The notes beneath the pieces are model-generated. The model saw only the letters and a program-made list of their open reading frames with translations. It was not told where the DNA came from and searched no databases. From positions 12,066,630 to 12,130,629 of the forward strand of contig NW_004624795.1 of the NCBI RefSeq assembly GCF_000247695.1: a stretch of 64,000 nucleotides of DNA, read 5' to 3'. This document shows, in pieces, positions 12,310 through 23,139 of this stretch. A program made the translations under genes and the position numbers. The stretch comes from Heterocephalus glaber (lineage: Eukaryota > Chordata > Mammalia > Rodentia > Bathyergidae). Position 1 is the stretch's first letter; each line of letters begins with the position of its first letter.

Positions 12310-12430
12310 TCCTCAGTGGGTCTCACCCTGGCGTGCATCAAACTTACCAGTGGAGCTTGGAAAAATACAGGTTTTCCCGACCAGGGACCCTCTGAGTTAG
12401 AAACATCAGCACGAAGTTCAAACTCTTGTA
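12310..12430 (+). mobile_element. MER5-like hAT remnant
   Basis: CAGTGGGTCTCACCCTGGCG and TGCATCAAACTTACCAGTGG resemble the MER5 5' end. Confidence 0.45.
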
Positions 12431-12536
12431 TTTTTAAAAATTATTTTTACAAACAGGTGGTTTTTCTGCCCTCAACCTCCTTCCCACGTCTGCAGAGCAG
12501 TTTTGGATCTCTCAATGGTTCTTAACCATTCCTCGG

Positions 12537-12690
12537 TCACCGCCTTCTCAGCAGCAGCCTGCTCCTCCTTCTCAATCTCTTCAGGATCCGGGTAGCAGCA
12601 GATACCTGGCCTGACCTCCCGCGGGTGCTCACGGGAGATGATGCCACGCATGCGCAGAACTCCCTGGGCCAGCAAGGGGACCAGCTGATG
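12537..12690 (-). pseudogene. RPSA (40S ribosomal protein SA, laminin receptor) processed pseudogene fragment
   Basis: On the minus strand a frame reads [15 protein letters not shown], then [17 protein letters not shown], which is the exon-junction-free C-terminal third of RPSA with substitutions (for example R for W after HP). Similarity stops after AAAEKAVT, where the parent continues towards EFQGEW, so the copy is truncated at both ends and has no start. Intronless RPSA copies are common in mammalian genomes. It abuts a MER5-like sequence at 12,310-12,430. Confidence 0.8.
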
Positions 12691-12782
12691 AGCCCTTTAA
12701 AAAGTCTTTCTTTCTTTCCTCCTTCCCCTCTCCCCCTCTCCTCTCTGTCGTCCTCCTCTTCCCCTCTTCCTCTTCCTTCTCT

Positions 12783-12866
12783 TTTGCACTGCTTGGGAAT
12801 TGAACCCAGGACCATGCACATGCTATGCAACTGATGTCCTCTACCCCTGAACTCCACCCTCAGGCC
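12783..12866 (-). mobile_element. ID monomer, antisense
   Basis: GGGAATTGAACCCAGGACCA and CCACCCTCAGGCCC, after a pyrimidine-rich tract. Confidence 0.7.
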
Positions 12867-12967
12867 CAATAAACCATTTTTCAATATGCTCTTGTCTAAA
12901 TTATTTTTCTGATTTTAATTTAAAATAATGATAAAAATATTTTTAAAGGGAAAAAATCATTACATAT

Positions 12968-13134
12968 GGCCAGGCATGGTGGGGCAGGCCTGTAATCCCA
13001 GCACGTGGGAGGCTGAGGCAGGAGGATCATTGTGAGTTTGAAGTCAGCCTGGGCTACATAGTAAGTTCAAGGTCAATCTGAACTACAAAGTGAGCCCCTG
13101 TCTCAAAAAACAAAAACAAAACAAACCAAAAAAT
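12968..13134 (+). mobile_element. B1-type SINE with internal duplication
   Basis: CCAGGCATGGTGGGGCAGGC; duplicated units CAGCCTGGGCTACATAG and CAATCTGAACTACAAAG. Confidence 0.85.
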
Positions 13135-13759
13135 CATTCCAAACCAGCCTTCCAAATACAAACAAATATTCTTTTCCATGTCAGGCTCTGGTCCTTGTTC
13201 ATATGCAGAGAAATTTTTGAATTTTGAATTTGTCACCTAGCATTTTATTTTTCTTAAATTTCCACACTACCACACAATGATAATAATTGTCTTTTTAGCA
13301 ATTGCATAATAGTCAAGCAACTATTTATTTGTATCATAATTTAGCTAACAACTCCCTTACTTCTGGAAATTCATGCTATATATTTTTGGTGGCTGTCGAA
13401 AAGATGGCAATAAAGACCTCAATGTGTATGGATTTTGTTCAATTCCCTTGGGGACGTTTTTCTGGAAATCTCAATATTGGGTCAAAGGATATGACTTTTT
13501 TTTTTTTATGATTCTTGTTAATGATTGCTAAATTGCTTCCCTAAAGGTTGACAAATTTTCAAAGTAAGGCTCCGCTCCCTGGCAGTTAGGCCAGGAGGAA
13601 GGGGAGGGGCGGAAGATGTTCTCCGAAAGTACCGCTCACCTTACCTTGCTTAAAGAGGGGCAGAAAAACCAAATAACCACCGTGCGGACCAGGACCCTGC
13701 ACAACCATCACTGGGATTTTCCTCCTTATCCTCTCTCCTTTGCAAAGAACCCTGGGAAT

Positions 13760-13910
13760 TTCAGTCTCATGGGTCCTCATCTTACAGGTGAGGAGAGGAT
13801 GGAAAGAGAGGCCTAGCAACTGGCCTGAGGGTCACACAATGAGTTTGAACTGACCTGTGGATTTGAACCCCATGTCTCACCACTGCAATATCACGCTACG
13901 GTTCACAGCA
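13760..13910 (-). mobile_element. MIR, antisense
   Basis: CTCATCTTACAGGTGAGGAG, then GGTCACACAATGAGTTTGAA and GATTTGAACCCCATGTCTC. Confidence 0.65.
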
Positions 13911-14056
13911 CTTATTCCAGATGCAGTCCCAGAATCTTGCTGGAGGTACCTCCTCGGTCATAAATTAGTTAAAAATAAAATCTCATAATATAACCAATGA
14001 GGCAGCTTAAAGATGTCCAAAGTAATGCCTCCTCTTCTCCCATGAAGAGGTGGGAT

Positions 14057-14243
14057 CGGCTGGTTGTGGTGGCTCACACTGAAATCCCAGCACTCTGGGA
14101 GGCTGTGGCAAGAGGACCATAAGTTTAAGTCTCATTTGGGCAACTTAGTGAGATTCTGTCACAAAATGAAACAAAGGATAATAAAAAGGGATGGGGACAT
14201 AGCCTTAGTGCAATTCCGAGTACTCAAGGTGAAAAGAAAAGGA
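14057..14243 (+). mobile_element. B1/ID composite
   Basis: GGCTGGTTGTGGTGGCTCAC, then GGGGACATAGCCTTAGTGCA with the ID part internally shortened. Confidence 0.75.
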
Positions 14244-14298
14244 AGGAAGGAAATAGAATCTACTGATTGTCTCCTTGAATCTCAGCTGCCTTGGTAAT

Positions 14299-14380
14299 TT
14301 TTTTCTTGGTACTGGGAATCGAACTCAGGACCTTGTTCTTGCCAGTGGATGCAGCACCACTGAGCTACATCCTCAGTCCA
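14299..14380 (-). mobile_element. ID-like SINE, antisense
   Basis: TTGGTACTGGGAATCGAACT through CTACATCCTCAGTCC; older copy. Confidence 0.8.
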
Positions 14381-14708
14381 GGCCTGGTAAGTTTTGATCC
14401 ATACAATATAGGACAAGAGAAGCTGCCTTGGTCTGGCCTAGGTCTTAATTACAACACCTGGCAGCTTCAACAGTCACCCTCTTGGAGTCCTGAGCCAACA
14501 CGTAAAGAGGTCCAGGTTTTTTTGGAGAGAACACTACAGAAAGAAAAAAATGGGCGGGCAGCCTACCTTTCCAGCTCACAGCTGGGGCGCTAGACCCACC
14601 ATTGTTGCCAGAATGGATCTTCCATCCTCAGTCAAGTCATCTGGCTGACAACACATGAAGTAGAAACCAGTCATCCTCAGGAGCTATCAATTGTTTTAAA
14701 AGCCATAA

Positions 14709-14872
14709 GGCGTTAAATTGGTACACACCTATAGTCCCATCACTCAGGAGGCTGAGGCAGGAGGATCCTTGTGAATTGTAGGCCAGCCTGGGCTACATAG
14801 TGAATTCAAGGACAGCCTGGAATACATGGCAAGACCCTGTCTCAAGCCTGCCCCCCATAAATAAAAGCCACT
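14709..14872 (+). mobile_element. B1-type SINE
   Basis: CACACCTATAGTCCCATCAC; two CAGCCTGG units; 5' end decayed. Confidence 0.8.
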
Positions 14873-15239
14873 AAGAGTTGGGGTAGTTTATTATGCAACA
14901 AAGACAACGCAAGTAATAGAGGTGTGTTAGTGAATGCCCAATTTAGAAAGAGTGTCAGTGACAGGTTCAGTCTTCTCTAACTCTCACACAGCAGAAGGAA
15001 GCTCATTGATATTTACTTCCTCACCTGCCGCCTAGCTCTTAACCTCTGTCACAGCTCTGGTCCTGCTGCATGCAACCTTAACTTATGTTCATGTCTCCCA
15101 TCCCTACCAGACTGGGTGTAATTCACCTGCGTAACCAAAGTCCTTACACAAAGACCTGGTAAAAAATAATTGTTCAACACATGTTTATTGAATTGGGACT
15201 TGCTCTTGATTCATTGATGAAAGCACTTGAAACGGAACA

Positions 15240-15360
15240 ATATATATTTTTTTTATTGTGCTCAGCACTGTGCATTTAACATGAATTATCTTATCTTACC
15301 TTCACAACAATCCCACATGGTGGGCTGAGAGGTTGCAGGGTCTGCTTGAGGTTGCAGTGC
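15240..15360 (-). mobile_element. MIR-like remnant, antisense
   Basis: GTGCTCAGCACTGTGCATTT and CCTTCACAACAATCCCACAT fit the MIR 3' half. Confidence 0.5.
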
Positions 15361-15534
15361 TGTGGAGCCACAGAGATTCATGGGCCATCTGAGGCCAGAG
15401 GCCATACTTTGCAAAGAAAAAAATTTTATTACAAAACATTTCAATCATATAAATATAGAGTTGAATGAAGTACACACCCATGCACTTCTACGCTCTCTTA
15501 ACTTCTTATATTTGCTTCAAGAATGTATAATTTT

Positions 15535-16236
15535 TTTGTTTTGTTTTGTTTTTTGAGATAGGATCTCAGGCTGGCCTCGAACTCATGACTATCCTCCTGC
15601 CTCAGCCTCCCGAGTTCTGGGATTATAGGTGTGCAGCACCACATCTGGCTCTGTGATACTTCTGAAGGAATAAAATAATATAGATTCAGCAGAAGTCACC
15701 TTTATACCCTCCCAATTCCAGAGAGAGAAAAAGAGAGAGAGAGAGATCTCCATATCCTCAGGGAACCCCTCCAGGGATACCAAGATTTATAGATGCTCAA
15801 CTCATATAAAATACCATAATGTTTGCATGTGACCAATTCACATCCTCCCATATGTTTTAGATCATCTGTAGACTGCTTATAATACCTAGTACAATGTAAA
15901 TGGTGTGTAAATAATCATTGTACTGTGTCATTTAGGGAATAATGACAAGAAAAAAGTCAGTACCAGTTCAGCATAGACAAATTTTTTAAAGTCTCCCTCC
16001 TTGGGTGGTTGAATCGGTGAATGTGGCTCCTGATGAGAAGATTGTTTGTTTGCTGTCTTTTTGCAGTGCTGGGCAGTGAACCTAAGGAGTACTGAGCTCC
16101 ATCCCCAGCCCTTTTTACTCTTATATTTTCAGACAAGGTCTTGGTAAGTTGCGCAGCCGGGCTTCAAACTTTCGATCCTCCTGTCTCAGCCTCTGGAGAA
16201 GCTGGGATTATAGCCACATGCTGCTGTACCTGGCTG
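15535..16236 (-). mobile_element. Antisense B1 (15,535-15,652) and B1/ID composite (16,058-16,236)
   Basis: The first has TGAGATAGGATCTCAGGCTG. The second has GTGCTGGGCAGTGAACCTAA in the ID part. Between them an (AG)n tract (15,718-15,746) and unremarkable AT-rich sequence. Confidence 0.75.
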
Positions 16237-16449
16237 GTTCCTGAGGATATGAAGGCCTGATGGTACATCCTTCCCCTCCTCCTTGCTTGATCCCAAGACA
16301 ACCAACACCTGGATCTCGTGTCTATAAACCCATGCTTGCTTTTACATTTTTCAATATAATGCATTCAGGGACAGTGTTTCATGGGCTTTTAAAAACATCA
16401 CATAAAAAGAATCCTACAGTTTGCATCCTTCTCTACCAGAAGTGGCTTT

Positions 16450-16870
16450 TTCTCAATAAATATGTCTTTTGAGATTCATTTATGTTGGTACATGTAGCTT
16501 CTTAATGTTATACAGTGTCTCATTGTAGAAGCATGGCATATTCATTTAGTCATTCATTTGTTGATGGATGTTAAGTTGATTCAGAAAATTTTTTTTGCTA
16601 TTGTGAACAATGTTTCAGTGGATCCTTGTATATGATTACCTCTTTCTATATAGATCTGCAACATTCTGGATTTTAGTATCTGTATACCTTTTACTCTACT
16701 AGGTTATGCCAAGTTGTTGTACAAAGTGGTTGTACCAATTTATACTCCGTTCTTTTTTTTCTTTTTTATTTTTTTTGGTACCGGGGATCAAACTCGGGTC
16801 CTTGTGGTTGTGAGGCAGGCGGTGGAACCACTGAGCTAAATCCCCGGCCCTATACTCCTTTCTTTTCTCT
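16450..16870 (-). mobile_element. LINE-1 3' UTR fragment, antisense, split by a SINE
   Basis: CATTTGTTGATGGATGTTAAG and TTGCTATTGTGAACAATG are typical antisense L1 3' UTR sequence. The element resumes after the SINE at 16,749-16,850. Confidence 0.65.
16749..16850 (-). mobile_element. ID-like SINE, antisense, inside L1
   Basis: Duplication TATACTCC at 16741-16748 and 16851-16858. Confidence 0.9.
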
Positions 16871-16919
16871 CTTTCCTTCCTTCTTTTCTCCCTCCCTCCC
16901 TTCCTCCTTCCCTCTTTCT

Positions 16920-17103
16920 CCAGCACTGCAAATTGAAGTCAGGACCATCATACTGAGCTACAGCCCCAGCTCTTTTTTATTTTTTTATTTCGAGACAGGC
17001 TCTCAGTCATTAAGTTTCTCAGGCTGGGTTCAAACTTGCGATCCTCCTGCCTCAGCTGCCCCACTGCTGGGGTTCTAGGCGTGTACCCCACCACACCTGA
17101 CTC
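16920..17103 (-). mobile_element. B1/ID composite, antisense
   Basis: CCAGCACTGCAAATTGAAGT, then CGAGACAGGCTCTCAGTCAT. Confidence 0.75.
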
Positions 17104-17890
17104 CAGAGTCCATTCTCTTCAACATTATGCTCTAGCCTTGATATCCCTTTTAGAGTCGTCTGTTTGTTCAACAACTGGATGAAGCCAGTGCAGAGTGGTG
17201 CACAGACCCCCCCACGAGGTCTGATCAGTTGGCTATGTCATGGCAGACACAGGAATGCCAGCATTGTCCTGGTCCAGCCCTGTGCATGAGCATCCAACCC
17301 AGGGAAAGCAAGGACTGAAATCCAGGCAGCTTTACTGCTCACCATTGAGCTACTGAGGAGCTGGGCCTGTGTGTGGGGGGGAGGGACACCTGTCACCCGA
17401 TTGCATGGGTTGTCCTGAGGAGAACTCATTAGTGTGTGGGTAACTGGCAAACCTAGTCAAACAGGAGACAGACCTTACTAAGGAATTTGCCACATTTCGG
17501 AATGAATGGAGCCAGAGTGGTTCCAGAGAGATGAGAGGTAGTAGTGTGGATGTTTGGGAAGTTTGGGTGCAGGGGTGGGGCTCCCATATTGCTACGGACT
17601 TTGCCCATCACTCCTGGGAGTGGGTCACTTTGGCCAAATGTCTTCTCTGCAGGGGAGTTCCTGTTCCCCTGCAGTTACCTTGATTTCTGGGCTGCTGTGC
17701 TGTGATGGTGGGCGAAGTCATGCAGACTACCACAATAAACAGTGCAACGGATTAGAAACTTCACCCAGACAGGGCCACTTCCCAAAGCCACTTGGGTGGG
17801 GGAAGCCACAGGAAAGGCAGCAATGGCCCCCTTTGGCCCCTTCGGACATCATATTCCTTTTTACCAACTGCTATCTGTGGCTCAAGAAAG
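17104..17890. other. Intergenic, nothing recognised
   Basis: Moderate GC with a 115-codon open frame at 17,554-17,901 that has no recognisable domain and ends in a SINE. I treat it as noise. Confidence 0.5.
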
Positions 17891-17899
17891 AAAGGCACT

Positions 17900-17984
17900 A
17901 GATGGGGGATTTAGCTCAGTGATTCTGCCGCCTGCTGCACAAGTATAAGGTCCCGAGTTCAATCCCCGGTACCAAAAAAAAAAA
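17900..17984 (+). mobile_element. ID-like SINE
   Basis: Duplication AGAAAGGCACT at 17889-17899 and 17985-17995. Confidence 0.9.
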
Positions 17985-18261
17985 AGAAAGGCACTGTGTC
18001 CATTTCCTAGGGCCGGTAGAACAAGATTCAGCACTGCATACTGGACGACTCAAAACAACAGAAATCTATTGTCTCATAGTTCTAGAGGAAATATATCCAA
18101 AATCAAGGTGTCAGCAGGGCCACAGACCCTGAGGCCTGTAGGGAATCTTTCCTCACCCCTTCCTAGCCTCAGGTGCTCTCTGTATCTCCCCACCTTCATG
18201 TGATTGTCTTCCTAGAAGGGCATCAGTCTCATTCAGTCTATTGGATTGTGGTCTTTTATTT

Positions 18262-18957
18262 TTTTCTTTCAGTACTGGGATTGAACCCAGGACTTTGCAT
18301 GTGCTAGGCAAGCACTCTGCCCTTTAAATTTTTTTTAATTTATCTTTTTATTATTTTGTTTTGTTTTGAGACAGTCTTATTAAGTTGCCCCAGCTGGCCT
18401 TGAACTTGTGGCCCTCCTGCCTCAGCCTCCTGAGTAGTTGGGATTACAGGCACGTGCCCCATGCCTGATTCTACACCACACCACAGTCATGTCGGAATAG
18501 GGGCCCAGTCTACTCTAGTGTGGTCTCAAAAATGACATCTGGGGCCGGGGATCTAGCTCAGTGGTTCTGCCACCTGCCTCGCAAGCAAAAAGACCCAAGT
18601 TCGATCCCTGGTACCAAAAGCAAAATAAAACAAAAATGACATCTGAATGAGGACACATTCTGAGGAAATGAGGATTAAAACCTCAACCTGGTTTTTTTTT
18701 TAGTTCCATAACAGACATATTTCTGTACATAAAAATGTCTATTAGGCAGGAGTGATGTAATCCCACGCCTGTAATCCCAGCACTCTGGGAGGCCGAGGCA
18801 GGAGGGTGACAAATTCAACCCCAGCCTGGGCAACCTACTGACTTAGCAAGGCCCTGTCTCAAAATAAAGAATACAAAAGGGCTGAGGATGTGCCTTAATG
18901 CAAAGGCCCTGGGTTCAATCTGCAGTGCTGAAAGCAAAAACAAAACAAAAAAACCAA
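18262..18957. mobile_element. Antisense and sense B1/ID composites
   Basis: Antisense copy at 18,262-18,470 and sense copy at 18,745-18,957, with the young ID-like SINE of 18,542 between them. Confidence 0.78.
18542..18631 (+). mobile_element. ID-like SINE
   Basis: Duplication AAAAATGACATCTG at 18528-18541 and 18632-18645. Confidence 0.9.
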
Positions 18958-18997
18958 AACCCTGTCCCTGGATTGAGTTTGCCTCTACACACACTAA

Positions 18998-19290
18998 AGT
19001 GAGGTGGTTAATCTACAGGCTCTGAGTCAGATTGTTGGGTTAAAATCTTGCTTTTGCCACTGTGTGACTGAGGGCTGGGAGGCGGGAATGTTTTGTTATT
19101 TTTCTTTTCTAGTACCAGGGATTGAACTCGGGACCTTGAGCTTTCAAGGCAGGTGTGGTGCTACTGAACTTCATCCCTGGCCCAGGAATGCTTTATAATG
19201 AGAGTTCTTGAGGTTGGTGGGGGATTAGGATCAAGTACTTGGCACAGTGCCAGCTGTAACTGTTCACTGAGTATAAATTACTAGGTGTCT
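18998..19290 (+). mobile_element. MIR, sense, split by a SINE
   Basis: GGTGGTTAATCTACAGGCTC and TTGCCACTGTGTGACTGAGG, then ACTTGGCACAGTGCCAGCTG after the insertion. Confidence 0.65.
19098..19183 (-). mobile_element. ID-like SINE, antisense, inside a MIR
   Basis: CTAGTACCAGGGATTGAACT through CATCCCTGGCCC. MIR sequence flanks it on both sides. Confidence 0.75.
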
Positions 19291-19596
19291 TTAGTGTTGT
19301 TATTCCTCAGCTCTTCCAGCGGTTTCCCTAGGAGTTGGTCTTTTATTCTTCCTGGCAAATGCACATGGTCCTGAGGCATAAACAAATGCATCTTTTATTC
19401 CAAAGGAATTGGGAGCAGAGTGGAGAATGGGAGGTGCTCTACTAATGTACACCCAGAAAGGAGACAGCTCATGATTACTAGCACTTAAAAGTTCCCAAGT
19501 AGATTTTTTCCAATAGGAAAGATAGGACATTTCTCAAATACTTGCCCCCCGAAATTGCATGGACAGTGAAAAGAACACAGTTTGAAAAGAGCCTCA

Positions 19597-19745
19597 CACC
19601 TGGGTGTGGTGGTGCACACCTGTAATCCCAGCACTCGGGAGGCTGAGGCAGGAGGATCACCAAGAGTATGCAGCCAGCCTGGGCTACATAACGAGTTCAA
19701 GGGCAGCCTGGACTACATGGCAGAGACCTTGTCCCAAAAAAAGGG
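19597..19745 (+). mobile_element. B1-type SINE, well preserved
   Basis: CCTGGGTGTGGTGGTGCACA with the two units CAGCCTGGGCTACATAACG and CAGCCTGGACTACATGG. Confidence 0.88.
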
Positions 19746-20154
19746 GGAAGGCTCCTCCTCACAGCCCTGCATCAAGCCCTCACTGGGTAACAGGGTTCCA
19801 CTCTCACCATGTTCCAGGCCCAGACTTCGAGCTGACTCACGCTAAACACAGTGGCAAGATGTACCGGTTTAGAAAGCCAGGGGGCAACTTACATAATTTA
19901 CAATGACAAAAATGTCACTGGTAGGCCAGTGTCTTCATGGGTCCCATCATGGCCTCCACCCTGAGATCATCAGAAGGCTGGGTAGTGGCTGTGCAGAATG
20001 TGGGGCTGGAGTTATAGCAGTCAAAAGAACAATAGCAGCAGGTTCTCATCTGACCACTTTGGCATCTCAGAGAGCTGGGTTTCTTGTGCCCAGGGGCTCT
20101 TTGGCACTGCCTCACCTCCTCTTTCATGGTCTCTTCTGAAGGCTTTCTTCTTTT

Positions 20155-20828
20155 TAAATTTTTATTATTTTTAGAGACAAGGTCTCACTATATTGCCCAG
20201 GGTGGCCTTCAACTTGCCACAATCCTCCTGCCTCAGCCTCCCCAGTGCTGGGATGACAGGCGTGTGGCACCACATCTGACTTCTACTCTTAAACTGTGTC
20301 ACCTGTGTGATTTCCGGACTGTTGCCCTGACGCAGTGGGCTGCACTCTGGTTTTGACTGCATGGACTTAGCTCTCTTTGCTCTTCCTACCTAGTCATTTG
20401 ACGTGCGACTGCCCTTTTCCCCATCCCTGGTAGCCCGGGCCTTTCTGCCCTCACGGTTTTTCTCGGCAGGCCCTGCCCATGTCCCCAGGCACTGCACATG
20501 ACTGACACACTGACCTCAACTCAACGGTCCGGCTCTTCTCTCCTCCTTCTCACTACTGGGCTCAGAGCTCCACCTCCTTCGTTCACTGTCTGTCTCCCCC
20601 GTCCTGTTTCCTACCAGTGTTTCTGAGGCTTCATTTCTTGGTCAGCATTTTCTCACTCTCCCCTCACCCCTATCTCCACAGCCACTGTGTTCATTATCTG
20701 TCTTTAACATATCCCTTCCGTGGGGTGCAGCGGCACACACCTGAAATCCCTGCACTCTGGAGCCCGAGGCAGGAGGATTGAGAGCTCCAGGCAGTCTGAT
20801 CTGTAGCAAGACTCTCAAAAACCAAAAT
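20155..20828. mobile_element. Antisense B1 (20,155-20,282) and sense B1 (20,719-20,828)
   Basis: First: GAGACAAGGTCTCACTATAT. Second: GGTGCAGCGGCACACACCTG. The 430 bp between are unremarkable. Confidence 0.75.
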
Positions 20829-21119
20829 CCATCAACAAATAAACCTCGTTTTACGCAGTTTGCAATACATATTTGTATTTCCCACACAGACCACCCCTCT
20901 GACTCCACCTAGACATGCATATCCGCCTGAATTAGCCTACACTTGGATGTCACAAAAACAGTACAAACTTAATGGGTCCAAAATGAGACCAGTGCTTCTC
21001 TCCTCCCATCTGGCTCCTCAGCTCACAGTCACCGAAACTGGAGGAATCAGCGTTCACTGTTTCCCCCTCTGAATGGCAATAACACAAGTGAGATTGTTAT
21101 TCTACTTCTGAAGCATTCC

Positions 21120-21632
21120 TTTTCTTTTCTTTTTAGTACTGGAAATTGAACCCAGGGCCTCACACATGCTAGGTAAGCGCTCTACTACTGAGCTACATCC
21201 CCAGCCCTTATTTATGTAAATGTTTTTATTTTGAGACAGAGTCTCACTAAGTCCACCGGGCTGGCCTGAGCTTGTGATCCTCCTGCCTCAGGCTGCTGAG
21301 GAGCTGGGACTACGAGCAATACCGTGGCTGATCCAAAACAGATCTTGAATCTAAAATGTCTCTTCAACCTCAGAGTCACTTAGCTCTAGGCCCTGGGCTC
21401 CGATTAGCATGGTTTTTCGCTTGAGCCATTTGCTGCAGTGTCTGATCTGATCTCATGGCTTCTACTCTGGTCTCTCTCTCACCCATTCTCCTCAGAGCAA
21501 CCACTGATCACTTTCTTTTTTTTTTTTTTTGAGATAGTGTTGCTGTGTACCCCAGGCTGGCCTTGAACTCTCTCAGTCCTCTTTCCTCTGCCTCCTGAGT
21601 GCTGGGATCACAGAGTGCCACCACTCTGGCTT
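21120..21632 (-). mobile_element. B1/ID composite (21,120-21,335) and B1 (21,515-21,632), antisense
   Basis: First has GTACTGGAAATTGAACCCAG; second TGAGATAGTGTTGCTGTGTA. Confidence 0.8.
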
Positions 21633-22097
21633 ATTGCTCAGCTTCTCAAAACAAACATCTGACTGTGTCATTCTCTACCTAACCCTCTTCAGTGGCTTTC
21701 CTTTTACTCACTAAACACTTTGTTACAGAGCACTTGGTTGGTTGCTGCTCTCAGTAACCCCTGCCTCATGAAACAAAGCAGACAGCAGATAGAGGTGGTA
21801 AGGGCTGTGAAGATCAAGAAAGAGTGAAGGACAGCAAATTGTGTGTGTTTACAATCTTAAGCAGTCAGAGGAAGGCTTCAGAGTGAGTAGGTGACCCCTG
21901 AGCAGGAGGGACTCCAGGTAGAGGGAACAGTACAGGGCAAGGCCTGGAGGTGCAATCATCTCTGGCTTTTGGGTTGATCAGAGCAAAATAAAACCCAAAC
22001 CTGACAGTGGATCATAAGGTGACTACTGCCTCCCCAATCCACAACCACCAACAAACTGCCCCTCCCTCAACTACCTTCCAGTTTGCCAGAAGCTGTT

Positions 22098-22782
22098 TTG
22101 TTTTCTTTTTTGAGACAGAGTCTCATACATGGTCCAGGCCGGCCTTGAACTCAGTGATTCTCTTGCCTCAGCCTCCTGAGTGCTGGGATCACAGGCGAGC
22201 ACCACCACGTCTGCCCCAGAAGCTGTTTCCTGTCTTTGCCTGTGTTGTGCCTTTGCTGAGCAAATTCCCTCAACACTTATGCCCGCATTCAATCTGCACG
22301 GCTGGCTCCTTCTCTTCTCACAGTTTTATTCAAGTTTCACTTTACAGCCTGTCCTGACCACAGAACCTAAAGCTGGTCTTGCTATTTCTTTTGAATGTCA
22401 GTTTCTTTTTGTTTCCTGCATGGCATCTATCACACCTTCACTTGGGACTCATATTTACAAGAACTTATACCCAAAGCTCAATAGGTAAATGGTATCTCAT
22501 TGTCTTCAAAATTTGCATTTGATCACTAATGAAGTTTCTCAAGTAACAACTGGTTCTTAATATAATATGATTTTGGGGGGACAGTGTATAGGATTGAACC
22601 TAGGGCCTTCACAATGAGCTACAGTCCCAGCCCTTTTTAATCTGTTTATTTTATTTTTGTTTCGAGACAGGGTTTCCTTAAGTCGCTCAACTGCCCAGGC
22701 TGGGCTCCAATTTGTAATTCTCCTGCCTCAGCCTCTCAAAGGGCAGGGGTTACAGACATGCACCACCGTGCCCCGCCTGCAT
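22098..22782 (-). mobile_element. B1 (22,098-22,216) and B1/ID composite (22,575-22,782), antisense
   Basis: First has TGAGACAGAGTCTCATACAT; second GGATTGAACCTAGGGCCTTC. They are the last SINEs before the CpG island. Confidence 0.8.
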
Positions 22783-23139
22783 GATCTGTTTTGTATATTT
22801 TATCCAAATACTTAAGAATCAGAGCAGAGCCAGAACCCCACCCTGTCCAATGGTCTGGAGGAAACTTGTTTCCTCTAGTTCCTGGTGGAGGCAGAAACTC
22901 AAGGTCAATCTCTTCTAGGAGTCATTCCCAATCTCGAGCCCATTTAGAGGAAAGTGGTTCACTCTGATAACATCTAAGGTGGGTAAATGGGCAAGAAAGA
23001 TGCATTCGGGTGGCATGCACTTATTACTGAGCAATTATTAACGGCTCCCCAATGATGCATTACGACGTTGTGACGGGTGGTCTCTCCGCATTGTCCAGGG
23101 GCTGGTCCGGAGACAAGACCCTGCAAATGGATCCCTCCT

